64,000 nucleotides of DNA from Mycobacterium numidiamassiliense (lineage in GTDB: Bacteria; Actinomycetota; Actinomycetes; Mycobacteriales; Mycobacteriaceae). The notes under the pieces are model-generated. The model had not been told where the DNA came from. It saw only the letters and a list, made by a program, of their open reading frames with translations, and did not search any database. Position 1 is the first letter of the stretch. Each line of letters opens with the position of its first letter. The DNA lies in the NCBI RefSeq assembly GCF_900157365.1, contig NZ_FUEZ01000004.1:3688966-3752965 (forward strand), read 5' to 3'. Made by a program: the position numbers and the translations under genes. This document shows positions 37,697 to 46,462 of this stretch, piece after piece.

Positions 37697-39283
37697 CTAG
37701 CGCAGACCGCCGACCACCCGGTACTGCAGGTCTTGGGTGTACGGGGTCTCGGTGATGTCGGCGTTGGACTGCGCGGTGGCCACCTCAGCACCAGCGCGGG
37801 TCATGGTTGCGGAGAAGGATCCGAGGGTCAATGGAAACGTGCAGATCGTTCTTCCCTCGGCGACATCGCAGGAATGGACCTGCGATCCCGCGCGCACGGA
37901 TACCTGCGCCGGCGCCGTTGCGAATGCCACCACCTCGACCGTGTCGCGGGGCGGCGCGCTGCTCGGCACCACGCGCGTCAGCGAAGTCTCCGGATACCTC
38001 GGTGTAGCGCTCACGGGCTGGTCCCGAAATGAGACGAACAGCGCGTCACGGTCGACGGCGGGTACTGCGCCGGTTTTGAATCCCGTGATGTCGTAGGCGT
38101 TCATGTCAAGAATCCGCCAGCCGTGCGCGACCGACGGCGCCATGGCCGTCGATTCGGAGTAGTCGTTCCAGGTGATGAGCTGCACCCACTCGGCGCGCTG
38201 CTGGTCGGCGAGCTGCCAGGACAGCCGGTTGGTCAGGCTGTTATCCGATTCCTCGAAGACGCCGCTGCGCGGCCGGGCGTCTTGGAAGGCGACCGGCTGC
38301 ATCCACAGCTTTCCGAGCTGATGCGTCCGGCGAATGACGTCCACCGGGGAACCGCGGCCCGTGTCGTGATCCGCCATCTCGCTCGGGCTTCGTCCGCCCC
38401 ACATGCTGAATCCGTAGCTGAACGGAGCGAAGTTTTCCGGTGAGTCGGCGACGTCAAGAAATGTCGGCACGAATGCGGCGGGGGCATTGAATTGCGTGCG
38501 AAGGATGTTGAGGACGCTCGTCCACCACGACGTGGGCTTCCGCTCCGCGGCGAAGGCGCCCAGGACGGGCCGGCCATCGGCTAGGTGAAATGCGCCGGGT
38601 GCGACCAGATACGGCGCGATCTCGGCGGCGAAGGCCTCCGGGTCCATCGCCCCCAAAGGGCCCGTGACGTCGGCGGTGACCAGGATGTCGAAATCGCCCG
38701 CCACGGACGCGGCCTTCAACATCCGATCGACGACATTAGAAGAAGCGCGGAGTGCAATCACGTCGACCGCGAATCCGTCGATGCCCACACTCTTCGCCTG
38801 CCCGATCTCGGTTTCCACATCCGCCAACTGCCAATCAGCCCGATCACTGACGGGCCGGGGCAACGGCCGATCGCGCAGGTACCCACCGTAAGCGGCGTGA
38901 ATACCCTTTTCTCCGTGCACAGTCAAGTATTGAGTTGCGTAATAATCTTGATCGGCGCCTTTATTGTCTATTGATATCGGGAAGCTCGTCATGTAATGGG
39001 CGAAGACCTTCCGCGGGGTTTGCCTCTCGGCGGCCGCGGAGTGGAAATAGTGCGAGACCGCCGCTGGCTCCATCGGCGCCGGGTCGGGAGTCCGCGGAGC
39101 TGGCGCCCAGGTGAAGCCCACAAGCACCGGAAGAACCAACAAGCCCGTGTAAAGGGTTGGGGGACAACGGAAACTGCGCGCCATCGAGAGAGGCGGAAGG
39201 CCGCCCCGGGGGCGCGGCAAGTCCTCTTCGGCACGACGATCGGACAGCAGGCGGATCCGATCGAATAACCTGGCGATTACCAT
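37697..39283 (-). CDS. GH71-like glycoside hydrolase (alpha-1,3-glucanase type), copy A
   Basis: 528 residues from ATG 39283, or 495 from ATG 39184 (MARSFRCPP), which gives a more ordinary signal peptide with the hydrophobic core LYTGLLVLPVLVGFTW. The mature part begins KVFAHYM and has the GH71 layout: TSFPI, AKSVGIDGFAVDVI, ILVTADVTG, YGFSMWGGRSP and the late LITWNDYSES. GH71 enzymes (mutanases) cleave alpha-1,3-glucan and are mostly fungal. A ~110-residue C-terminal beta-rich domain with two Cys follows. The product should be exported. Family call is from motif pattern only; substrate not proven. Confidence 0.75.
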   Translation of the reverse strand: MVIARLFDRIRLLSDRRAEEDLPRPRGGLPPLSMARSFRCPPTLYTGLLVLPVLVGFTWAPAPRTPDPAPMEPAAVSHYFHSAAAERQTPRKVFAHYMTSFPISIDNKGADQDYYATQYLTVHGEKGIHAAYGGYLRDRPLPRPVSDRADWQLADVETEIGQAKSVGIDGFAVDVIALRASSNVVDRMLKAASVAGDFDILVTADVTGPLGAMDPEAFAAEIAPYLVAPGAFHLADGRPVLGAFAAERKPTSWWTSVLNILRTQFNAPAAFVPTFLDVADSPENFAPFSYGFSMWGGRSPSEMADHDTGRGSPVDVIRRTHQLGKLWMQPVAFQDARPRSGVFEESDNSLTNRLSWQLADQQRAEWVQLITWNDYSESTAMAPSVAHGWRILDMNAYDITGFKTGAVPAVDRDALFVSFRDQPVSATPRYPETSLTRVVPSSAPPRDTVEVVAFATAPAQVSVRAGSQVHSCDVAEGRTICTFPLTLGSFSATMTRAGAEVATAQSNADITETPYTQDLQYRVVGGLR

Positions 39284-39479
39284 CGGGCTTCTCCCCCACT
39301 CGCTGGAGTGACGGAGATGATATTGCCCGCAATCAATGACTTTTAAACAGGTGTATAACGAAGAATTTTTAAACCGGTAACCAACCGACGAGTTGCAAAC
39401 ATTCGGTCAAATCAACGTTTTTCAAACGTTTAGTTGGCAAAGGCTGTGAGTGCCATACCGGCACTCCGGCGGCGAACCT
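39284..39479. other. AT-rich region upstream of GH71 copy A
   Basis: 196 bp, unusually AT-rich for this genome, with repeated A/T blocks (GAATTTTTAAACCGG, TTTTTCAAACGTTTAG). A similar AT-rich stretch precedes copy B (41176-41330). It probably holds the promoter; no specific operator could be assigned. A/T-rich islands are targets of Lsr2-type silencers in mycobacteria (inference). Confidence 0.4.
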
Positions 39480-39557
39480 CTATCCGGCCGGTGGGATCCA
39501 CGTACGGCTCACTGGGTCGCATTGCAGTAGGTAGCCGTCGTTCGACGTGGACATAGC
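39480..39557 (-). pseudogene. Remnant of the 3' end of the PknF-like kinase gene
   Basis: The minus strand still encodes 24 residues, AMSTSNDGYLLQCDPVSRTW then IPPAG and stop. They match the C-terminus of the intact kinase gene at 41355 onward (MSTSNDGYLLQCDPVSRTW then IRPAG and stop) with one difference. There is no upstream coding sequence. It is the footprint of the tandem duplication that produced GH71 copy A. Confidence 0.88.
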
Positions 39558-39591
39558 GCGGGCCGGCCAGAGCTCGGGTCACTCGGTCGGG

Positions 39592-41016
39592 CTAGCGCAG
39601 ACCCCCGACTACCCGGTATTGCAGGTCTTGGGTGTACGGGGTCTCCGTGACGTCAGCGTTGGACTGTGCGGTGGCCACCGTCACGCCAGCGCGAGTCATG
39701 GTCGCCGAGAACGACCCCAGGCTCAACGGAAACGTGCAGATCGTTCGGCCCTCGCCGACATCGCACGTGTCGACCTGTGAGCCCGCGCGCAGGGATACCT
39801 GCGATGGCGCGGTGGCGAATGCCACCACCTCGATCGTGTCGCGGGGCGGCGCGCTGCTGGGCACCGCTTGCGTCAGGGACGTCTCGGGATACGTCGGCTC
39901 AGCGTTCACCGGCTGGTCTCGAAATGAGACGAACATCGCGTCACCATCGACGGCGGGTAGTGCGCCGCTCTTGAACCACGCGATGTCGTAGGCGTTCATG
40001 TCCAGAATGCGCCAGCCGTGCGCGACCGACGGTGCCATGGCGGTCGATTCGGCGTAGTCGTTCCAGGTGATGAGCTGCACCCACTCTGCATGCTGCTGGT
40101 CGGCGAGCTGCCAGGACATCCGGTTGGTCAAGCTGTTGTCCGATTCCGCGAAGACTCCGCTGCCCGGCCGGGCGTCTTGGAACGCAACTGGTTGCATCCA
40201 CAGCTTCCCGAGTTGATGCGTCCGCTGAATGACATCCATCGAAGAACCACGGCCGAGGTCGGTATCGGTCATCGCGTCGGGGCTGCGTCCTCCCCACATG
40301 CTGAACCCGTAGCTGAACGGCGCGAAGCTCTCCGGGGAGTCCCCGACAGTGAGGAATGTCGGCACAAACGCCACCGGGGTGCCGATCTTCGCGTGCAGGA
40401 TGTCAAGGACGTTCATCCACCACGCCGCGGGCTTCTGTTCAGCGGCGAAGGCGCCCAGCACGGCCCGGCCGTCGGCGAGGTGATACGCGCCGGGCGCGGA
40501 CAGATACGGTGCGATGTCGGCGGCAAAGGCACCCGGGTCCATTGCCCCGAGCGGTCCTGTGACGTCGGCGGTGACCAGAATGTCGAAGTCTCCCACCGCG
40601 GCTGCGGCCCCCAGGATGCGATCAACGACCTTCGAGGTAGCGCGCGGGACGATCACATCGACCGCGAACCCGTCGATGCCCACGCTCTTCGCCTGCCCGA
40701 TCTCGGTCTCCACATCCGCCAACTGCCAATCCGGCCGATCACTGACGGCCCGCGGCAAGGGCCGATCCCGTAGATACCCGCCATAGGCCGCGTGGATACC
40801 GTTTTCTCCGTGCACAGGTAGATATTGGGTTGTGTAATAATCCCGGTCGGAGTCCTTATTGGCTATCGATATGGGGAAGCTGGGCATGTAATGCGCGAAG
40901 ACCTTCCGCTCATTTTGCGGGTCAACGCCGTCGGAGTGGAAATAGTGGGGGGCCGCCGCCGGCTGCGTCGGCGCCGGGACAGGGGTTCGCGGTGTGGGCG
41001 CCCAGGAAAAACCCAC
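39592..41016 (-). CDS. GH71-like glycoside hydrolase, copy B (signal peptide interrupted)
   Basis: Paralog of copy A, with the same motifs: KVFAHYM, GIDGFAVDVI, YGFSMWGGRSP, LITWNDYAES and the identical ending TETPYTQDLQYRVVGGLR. The homologous signal peptide lies in the same frame upstream but is cut by TGA at 41038-41040, where copy A has Gly. Translation could resume only at GTG 41016 (reading VGFSWAPTP), with no Shine-Dalgarno and without the hydrophobic core. Copy B is therefore either a recent pseudogene, a non-exported protein, or dependent on read-through. Confidence 0.7.
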   Translation of the reverse strand: MGFSWAPTPRTPVPAPTQPAAAPHYFHSDGVDPQNERKVFAHYMPSFPISIANKDSDRDYYTTQYLPVHGENGIHAAYGGYLRDRPLPRAVSDRPDWQLADVETEIGQAKSVGIDGFAVDVIVPRATSKVVDRILGAAAAVGDFDILVTADVTGPLGAMDPGAFAADIAPYLSAPGAYHLADGRAVLGAFAAEQKPAAWWMNVLDILHAKIGTPVAFVPTFLTVGDSPESFAPFSYGFSMWGGRSPDAMTDTDLGRGSSMDVIQRTHQLGKLWMQPVAFQDARPGSGVFAESDNSLTNRMSWQLADQQHAEWVQLITWNDYAESTAMAPSVAHGWRILDMNAYDIAWFKSGALPAVDGDAMFVSFRDQPVNAEPTYPETSLTQAVPSSAPPRDTIEVVAFATAPSQVSLRAGSQVDTCDVGEGRTICTFPLSLGSFSATMTRAGVTVATAQSNADVTETPYTQDLQYRVVGGLR

Positions 41017-41037
41017 GACGACCGGAACAGCCAGTAA

Positions 41038-41175
41038 TCAAACGTAATGCGTTAAGGGACAACGTGACACATGGCCCATCAAAAGCCGTGAGAGAGTGCC
41101 CCGGCGGGGACCTGGCAAGACCTCGGCAGCACGACGGTGGGAAATTCCACGAATTTGATCGAATAATTTAGTCAT
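41038..41175 (-). pseudogene. 5' fragment (signal peptide start) of GH71 copy B
   Basis: From ATG 41175 the frame reads MTKLFDQIRGISHRRAAEVL and continues to CPLTHYV before TGA. It aligns with copy A (ARLFDRIRLLSDRRAEEDLP ... CPPTLYTG). The downstream part of copy B continues in the same frame after the stop (LLAVPVVVGFSW), so one nonsense codon, not a frameshift, separates them. Confidence 0.8.
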
Positions 41176-41354
41176 TATTACCGGCCTTCTCGCCACTCTA
41201 TTGAGTGATGTAGTCCGTTTACCCATAATCGATGATATTCAAACCCGCCGCCAGCCGATGATTTTTTAAGCGCGGCCCAAAATGATGGTTTTTCTAAAAT
41301 GTTGACGTTGGTAATGCCGGGTGGACGACGCGCCGGCACACTCCATGCGGGCCG

Positions 41355-43418
41355 CTAACCGGCCGGTCGGATCCAGGTACGGCTCACCGGGTCGCATTGC
41401 AGCAGGTAGCCGTCGTTGGAGGTGGACATCGCGAACACTGGCGTACCCGGCCGGTCGCAGGAGCTACCGACCGCGTGCACACCCGCCGTGGTGGGGGCCT
41501 TGGCCCAGGCGTTGCCCTCGCAGACGACCTGCTCGTTGTTGGTCGGATCGTAGGCGAGCTTGTTGACGTCGCTGCACAGCCCGCCAAGCACGGCCGGTGT
41601 TGGGTGAGCGGGCGTCGTCGAGGCGTTGAGGATCTGAGTGGGGTCGGCCAGCGTCAGGCCGGCCGGCGCGTCACCGGCGCGGGTCGCCACCACCGGCGTC
41701 CGCACCACGGCTCCTTGCGCGCCGCACTCGTTCGACGTCACGGTCCGGGTCTCGGTGCCGCGCAGCGTGCCGTCGGCCTGTGGCGCCAGCGACCACGCCA
41801 CCGTCTCCTGCTGGGTGGCCCTGACCTGCCCGCTCGGCTGGACACAGCCGAGCCGCTCCTGCTGCGGAGCACCTTGCCAATATCCCGCCACGAAACGCAG
41901 GGTGTTGGACTGGCCTCCGTCGGCGGTGCTGGCCACTTTGTGGGTGGCGTCGTCCAGCTGGGTACCGGTGGCCGCGCAGCCATTGGCGGTGCATGCCGAA
42001 CGGAACGCCCACCAGTTGCTGTCGGTTCCGTCCTGGCGAATCGGGACCCCGTTGGTGGTCTGCTTGCTCTGGTCGTAGGTCAGTTGATAGGTGCCGTTCA
42101 GCGTCGGCCCGCCGGGCCTGCCAGGCGCGGCGCTCGGCGCGGCAGCCGCCGGTTTCGACGCCAGCGCCGGGTTGGTCTGCGACGTGTCCGGCTGGAAGGA
42201 GTACAACACCGACCAGGTGGCCGCCACCGCGATGAGCACCGCACAGACCAACGCGGTCGCCCACCGCGTCCGTGTCGAATAGCGGTGGTTCACTGCGCCC
42301 ACCAGGCCGCGAACCCCACGCCGCCGGTGCGGCGCGATCGCACGGGTGCCCCGCCCCGACTCCGAGGTCGCGTCCAGCTCGTCATTGACCGCGGCCGCAA
42401 ACGCGCGGCAGCGCTCGAATCTGTCCTCGGGCTGTTTGGCGAGAGCCTTGAAGAACACCTCGTCCAGGTGCGCCAGCTCGGGGCGGAAGTCGCTCAGCCG
42501 GGGCGGATCCGCGTGCAGATGCTGGCTGATCACCGCGATCGGATTGGAGTGCTGGAACGGCGGCGCACCGGTCAGCAGATGGAAAGCCGTTGCGGCCAAG
42601 GCATATTGGTCTGCCCGCCCATCGATGTTGGCTCCGGTGAGCTGCTCGGGAGCCGCGTAGGCGACCGTTCCCACCGCGACGTTGGTCTCGGTGATACCAC
42701 TGATGTCGCCGAGGTGACGCGCAACACCGAAGTCCGCCAACACAATTCGACGGTCGCCATCCTCGGGATGAGTCAGCAGGATGTTGGCGGGCTTGACGTC
42801 ACGGTGCAGCAGGCCGCGATCATGGGCGTAGTCGAGCGCGCTCGCCATAGCTTGCACGATGGCGCTGACCTCGTGGATCGGCATGCCGTCCTGATGGCGC
42901 TCTTTGACCAGTCGCGCGGCATCGGTGCCCTCGACGTAGTCCATGGAAATCCAGAGATGACCGTTGAATTCGCCCCGGTCGTGAACGCCGACGACGTGCG
43001 GATGCCACAGCGTCGCGGCGAGGTCGGCCTCGCGGTTGAACCGTTCGCGGAACTCGGGGTCCGCGGTGACCGCCTCGGCGAGGACCTTGATGACGTCGCG
43101 GCGCGGCAGCCGAGGATGCAGGGCCAGATAGACCTCGGCCATCCCGCCCGCGCCCAACGGCCGCAAGATCGTGTAACCGGCAAATGAGGCGCCGTTGGCC
43201 ATCACACCCGAGGTGGCGTCCTCGCCGCGGTCCTCGTCGGCCACCGGCTGTTCGGGACCCGGAATCGGGTTGACCGGCGGGACCCGGTGGAACAGGTGCG
43301 CGACCGTCGCTGACGGAAGTGATTGGAACCCCGCGCGCAGCGCCCCCCGCGCCAGCCGCGGGTTGCTCAACAGCCGTCCTGCGGACAGGCGCCGGGGTTG
43401 GCCCTGTCGCTCATCCAT
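41355..43418 (-). CDS. PknF-like transmembrane Ser/Thr protein kinase
   Basis: 687 residues from ATG 43418, with GGGGGAG 4 nt upstream. An ~80-residue Arg/Pro-rich N-terminal extension is followed by the kinase domain: glycine loop LGAGGMAEVY, Lys111 in DVIKVL, HRDVKPAN (~205), DFG (~229), APEQL. A single membrane helix (ALVCAVLIAVAATWSVLYSF, ~400) leads to a ~260-residue extracellular sensor domain with several Cys (NGTYQLTYDQSKQTTNG; SACTANGCAATGTQLDD; SNECGAQGAVVRTPVV). Residues around the kinase closely resemble PknF. It is divergent from the FHA-ABC exporter, the kind of substrate PknF phosphorylates. The 3' end was duplicated to 39480. Confidence 0.9.
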   Translation of the reverse strand: MDERQGQPRRLSAGRLLSNPRLARGALRAGFQSLPSATVAHLFHRVPPVNPIPGPEQPVADEDRGEDATSGVMANGASFAGYTILRPLGAGGMAEVYLALHPRLPRRDVIKVLAEAVTADPEFRERFNREADLAATLWHPHVVGVHDRGEFNGHLWISMDYVEGTDAARLVKERHQDGMPIHEVSAIVQAMASALDYAHDRGLLHRDVKPANILLTHPEDGDRRIVLADFGVARHLGDISGITETNVAVGTVAYAAPEQLTGANIDGRADQYALAATAFHLLTGAPPFQHSNPIAVISQHLHADPPRLSDFRPELAHLDEVFFKALAKQPEDRFERCRAFAAAVNDELDATSESGRGTRAIAPHRRRGVRGLVGAVNHRYSTRTRWATALVCAVLIAVAATWSVLYSFQPDTSQTNPALASKPAAAAPSAAPGRPGGPTLNGTYQLTYDQSKQTTNGVPIRQDGTDSNWWAFRSACTANGCAATGTQLDDATHKVASTADGGQSNTLRFVAGYWQGAPQQERLGCVQPSGQVRATQQETVAWSLAPQADGTLRGTETRTVTSNECGAQGAVVRTPVVATRAGDAPAGLTLADPTQILNASTTPAHPTPAVLGGLCSDVNKLAYDPTNNEQVVCEGNAWAKAPTTAGVHAVGSSCDRPGTPVFAMSTSNDGYLLQCDPVSRTWIRPAG

Positions 43419-43716
43419 ATGGCTCCCCCTTAGGTCTGGACAGTGTCTGCGGATAACGCGGCGACCTGGTGCGGCGTGGTACCCGGCGCGCGTGCATCCG
43501 AATCCGGCCTCGTTGCCGGCGGCACGCCAAACTGTCATTGCTGGTGCCCGGACTTGTCCCCTCCCGCACCTCTTACGTCCAAATCATGCCGGATGCGAAT
43601 AGGCGGGAGGCCGATGGACGCTATGTAGCGGCTGTGAAAGGTGTTGAGCGCAGACATAGTTAAGTCACAGGCGAGTCCAATGGAGAGCACTAACTCGGCG
43701 GGCCGATACTTGAGTA
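43419..43716. other. 298-bp divergent promoter region, kinase / FHA-ABC
   Basis: Non-coding interval between the divergent kinase and exporter genes. A locally AT-rich segment around 43655-43695 (GACATAGTTAAGTCACAGGC) probably contains promoter elements, but no consensus pair or palindrome could be fixed. Confidence 0.4.
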
Positions 43717-44308
43717 GTGAGTCGACCCGCCCCCCCTGTCCTGACAATTCGGCACGACGGGTCCCAGCGTTCTTTTGCCGCAGGCCACGAGGTGGTTGTC
43801 GGCCGCGATGCGCACGCCGATCTGCGAATCCCTGACCCGCGGATATCCCGCGAACATCTGATACTGCGCTTCGATCAGGGCCGCTGGCTGGCGATCGACA
43901 ACGGCTCGCTGAACGGGACCTACCTCAACGGATACCGGATGCCGGTCATCGACATTCACGACGGGCAGAGCATCAACGTGGGGAACCCGCACGGACCTCG
44001 GTTGACGTTCGCGATCGGGCCGCAGCAGGGCCAGACCAGCCGGCCGCTGCGGTCGCAACCGACGTCGGACGCCGGCCCGCCCACCATCGCCTGGTCCGCG
44101 ATGCCCGAACGCACGGATCCCGGGCAGCCGTCCCGGAGCAGTACCGTGAGCCAGCCCACAATCCAGACCCGAAGTGGCCCCACCCTCGCGCCGCCGCCCA
44201 CTCCACCCCGGCAACCGTCCCGGGCAGCCCAAATACCTTCTCCGCCAAGGCATCCTCCGCGCCGCCTCCGGTTTTTAAAAAGAACGGGGGCCCCCCCCCC
44301 CCCCACCG
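43717..44308 (+). CDS. FHA-ABC exporter (Rv1747-like), 5' part with FHA-1, before frameshift
   Basis: From GTG 43717 (MSRPAPPVLTIRHDGSQRSF) the first FHA domain is intact: GRDAHADLRIPDPRISREHLILR (phosphothreonine-binding Arg/Ser) and NGSLNGTYLNG. A Pro/Ser/Thr/Gln-rich linker follows (~110-190), holding candidate phosphorylation sites. At the G5C14 tract (44286-44304) this frame leaves the coding path and reads nonsense (TAGVASSRHPTRRAHGG) to 45474, antisense-free but unlike any protein. The rest of the transporter continues one base later. In-frame reading needs one C fewer. Confidence 0.8.
44291..44304 (+). repeat. Homopolymer of 14 C, site of frame change
   Basis: GGGGG is directly followed by 14 C within the linker of the FHA-ABC gene, a few bases after TTTTTAAAAA. 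The upstream coding frame and the downstream coding frame differ by one base across it. Such tracts change length by slippage and are also error-prone in sequencing, so the frameshift may be real, phase-variable or an artefact. Confidence 0.9.
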
Positions 44309-44350
44309 CCGGCGTCGCCTCCTCGCGGCATCCCACCCGAAGAGCGCACG

Positions 44351-46462
44351 GTGGTCAACACGGGGGCGTCCGCCGGCACGCAGCCGGCAGCGCCCACCGA
44401 CAGTCCGGCAGCCCAGCCGGAGCCGACGCCGCCCACCGAGATCACCATGATCGACGCGAAGACGGCCGACGTGTCCAACCTCGCCACGAGATTTGTGAAA
44501 TTGCTCTCGCCGCGCTCGTCGTCGGCCGCGGGCACGGCAGGCGCCATGACGATCGGCCGCGCCGCCGAAAACGACATCGTCGTCTCCGACGTTTTGGCAT
44601 CGCGTCAGCACGCCATGTTGGTTCCCACGCCGTTGGGTATCGAGATCCGCGACACCAGCATCAACGGCACGTTCGTCAACGGCACCCGGGTCGGATCGGC
44701 GATCTTGACCGAGGACGACGTGGTCACTATCGGCAACGTCGACTTGGTATTCCGCAAAGGCAGCCTGATCCAGGGTGCCGAGGCCGCGACGCGCACCGGC
44801 GGTCTCGAAGTGCGCGACGTCAAGTACGTCGTCGACAACGGAAAACAATTGCTGGACAACATCTCTCTGACGGCGCGTCCCGGGACGCTGACCGCCGTCA
44901 TCGGTGGATCCGGCGCCGGAAAAAGCACCCTGGCCAGGCTGATCGCCGGGTACACCACCCCCAGCTCCGGCTCAGTCACCTTCGCGGGCCACAACATTCA
45001 CTCCGAATACGCGTCGTTGCGCAGCCGGATCGGGATGGTGCCGCAGGACGACGTCGTGCACCGGCAACTCACGGTGAACCAGGCGCTGGGCTACGCCGCC
45101 GAGTTGCGGCTGCCGCCCGATACCAGCAAAGCCGACCGCGCCAAGGTCGTCACCCAGGTGCTCGAGGAACTCGACCTGACCAAGCACGCCGACACCCGCG
45201 TCGACAAGCTCTCCGGCGGCCAGCGCAAGCGCGCGTCGGTGGCCCTCGAACTGCTCACCGGGCCGTCGCTGCTGATCCTCGACGAGCCGACGTCGGGTTT
45301 GGATCCCGCGTTGGACCACCAGGTCATGATGATGCTGCGGCAGCTTGCCGACGCCGGCCGCGTGGTGATCGTGGTGACGCACATGCTGTCGTATCTGGAC
45401 ATCTGCGACCAGCTGCTGTTGGTCGCACCGGGCGGCAAGACGGCCTACTGCGGACCGCCGGACCAGATCGGTGATGCGATGGGCACTACCAACTGGGCCA
45501 AGATCTTCACCCGGGTGGGCGCCGATCCCGAGGAAGCCAACCGGCGCTTCCTCGAGCAGAGCGAGGCGCAGAAGCGTGCCAGGCCCGCGCAGACGTCCGA
45601 GCCGAGCGACCTCGGCGAGCCCGTCCACACCAGCCTGCGGCGCCAGATCTCGACGATCGCGCGACGACAAGTCCGCCTGGTGGTCTCCGACCGTGCCTAC
45701 TTCTTCTTCCTGGCGCTGCTGCCGTTCGTGCTGGGTGCGCTGTCGCTGACGGTTCCTGGCTCGAGTGGATTCCACGTGCCCGCCCTGAACGCCGGCACAC
45801 CCGACGAGTCCGCCCAGGTCCTGAGCCTGCTGCTGCCCGCGGCGGCCTTCATGGGCACCGCGCTGACGATCCGTGACCTGGTCGGCGAACGCGCCATCTT
45901 CCAGCGCGAGCAGGCGGTCGGTTTGTCCACCACGGCCTACCTGCTGGCCAAGACGGCGGTCTACTGCGGCTTTGCGATCCTGCAGTCGGCGATCATCACC
46001 ACGATCGTGCTGATCGGCAAGGGCCTGCCGAGCCGGGGAGCCGTGCTGCTGGGCCACGGCACCCTGGGGGCCACCTTCGAGCTGTTCGCCACGGTCGCCG
46101 CAACCTGCGTGGCGTCGGCCATCCTCGGGTTGGCGATTTCGTCGCTGGTCCGCTCCAGCGAACAGATCATGCCGCTGTTCGTCGTGGCCGTCATGGCGCA
46201 GCTGGTGCTCTGCGGCGGCATGGTCCCGGTGACCGGCAGGCTCGGGCTCGACCAGCTGTCGTTCGGAATGCCCGCACGCTGGGGCTACGCCGCGGCAGCG
46301 TCGACCATCGACGTCCGGCACCTGGTGCCGGGGTCGCTGCTCCCCGAGGACCGGTTCTGGCAGCACACGACGAAGTTCTGGCTGCTCGACATGGGCATGC
46401 TGGCCGCCCTGTCGTTGCTCTACTTCAGCTTTGTGCGCTGGAAAATCCGGCTGCGTCGTTGA
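44351..46462 (+). CDS. FHA-ABC exporter (Rv1747-like), 3' part: FHA-2, ATPase, membrane domain
   Basis: 703 residues open from GTG 44351; coding-like sequence (PPASPPRGIPPEERT) extends upstream in this frame to the C tract. FHA-2: GRAAENDIVVSDVLASRQHA and TSINGTFVNG. ABC domain: GGSGAGKST (Walker A), LSGGQRKRAS, LLILDEPTSGLDP (Walker B), VVTHML. C-terminal ABC-2 membrane domain with six helices (FFFLALLPFVLGALSL; MPLFVVAVMAQLVLCGGM). The M. tuberculosis homolog exports phosphatidylinositol mannosides and is regulated through PknF phosphorylation of its FHA region. Alone, this fragment lacks FHA-1. Confidence 0.88.
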   Translation: MVNTGASAGTQPAAPTDSPAAQPEPTPPTEITMIDAKTADVSNLATRFVKLLSPRSSSAAGTAGAMTIGRAAENDIVVSDVLASRQHAMLVPTPLGIEIRDTSINGTFVNGTRVGSAILTEDDVVTIGNVDLVFRKGSLIQGAEAATRTGGLEVRDVKYVVDNGKQLLDNISLTARPGTLTAVIGGSGAGKSTLARLIAGYTTPSSGSVTFAGHNIHSEYASLRSRIGMVPQDDVVHRQLTVNQALGYAAELRLPPDTSKADRAKVVTQVLEELDLTKHADTRVDKLSGGQRKRASVALELLTGPSLLILDEPTSGLDPALDHQVMMMLRQLADAGRVVIVVTHMLSYLDICDQLLLVAPGGKTAYCGPPDQIGDAMGTTNWAKIFTRVGADPEEANRRFLEQSEAQKRARPAQTSEPSDLGEPVHTSLRRQISTIARRQVRLVVSDRAYFFFLALLPFVLGALSLTVPGSSGFHVPALNAGTPDESAQVLSLLLPAAAFMGTALTIRDLVGERAIFQREQAVGLSTTAYLLAKTAVYCGFAILQSAIITTIVLIGKGLPSRGAVLLGHGTLGATFELFATVAATCVASAILGLAISSLVRSSEQIMPLFVVAVMAQLVLCGGMVPVTGRLGLDQLSFGMPARWGYAAAASTIDVRHLVPGSLLPEDRFWQHTTKFWLLDMGMLAALSLLYFSFVRWKIRLRR

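Larger units (their letters stand above)
37694..41434. repeat. ~1.9-kb tandem duplication (two adjacent units)
   Basis: Unit 1 (about 37694-39557) and unit 2 (about 39589-41434) match along their whole length: GH71 copies A and B, the AT-rich upstream region, and the end of the kinase gene. The offset is 1895 bp at the GH71 stops and 1875 bp at the kinase tail, so small indels followed. Protein identity between copies is high (most residues identical from KVFAHYM onward). Confidence 0.85.

Noticed and set aside
44972..46366. 464-codon minus-strand frame opposite the FHA-ABC exporter
   Set aside because: Composition (Arg/Gln/His-rich) and complete overlap with conserved ABC domains mark it as a shadow.
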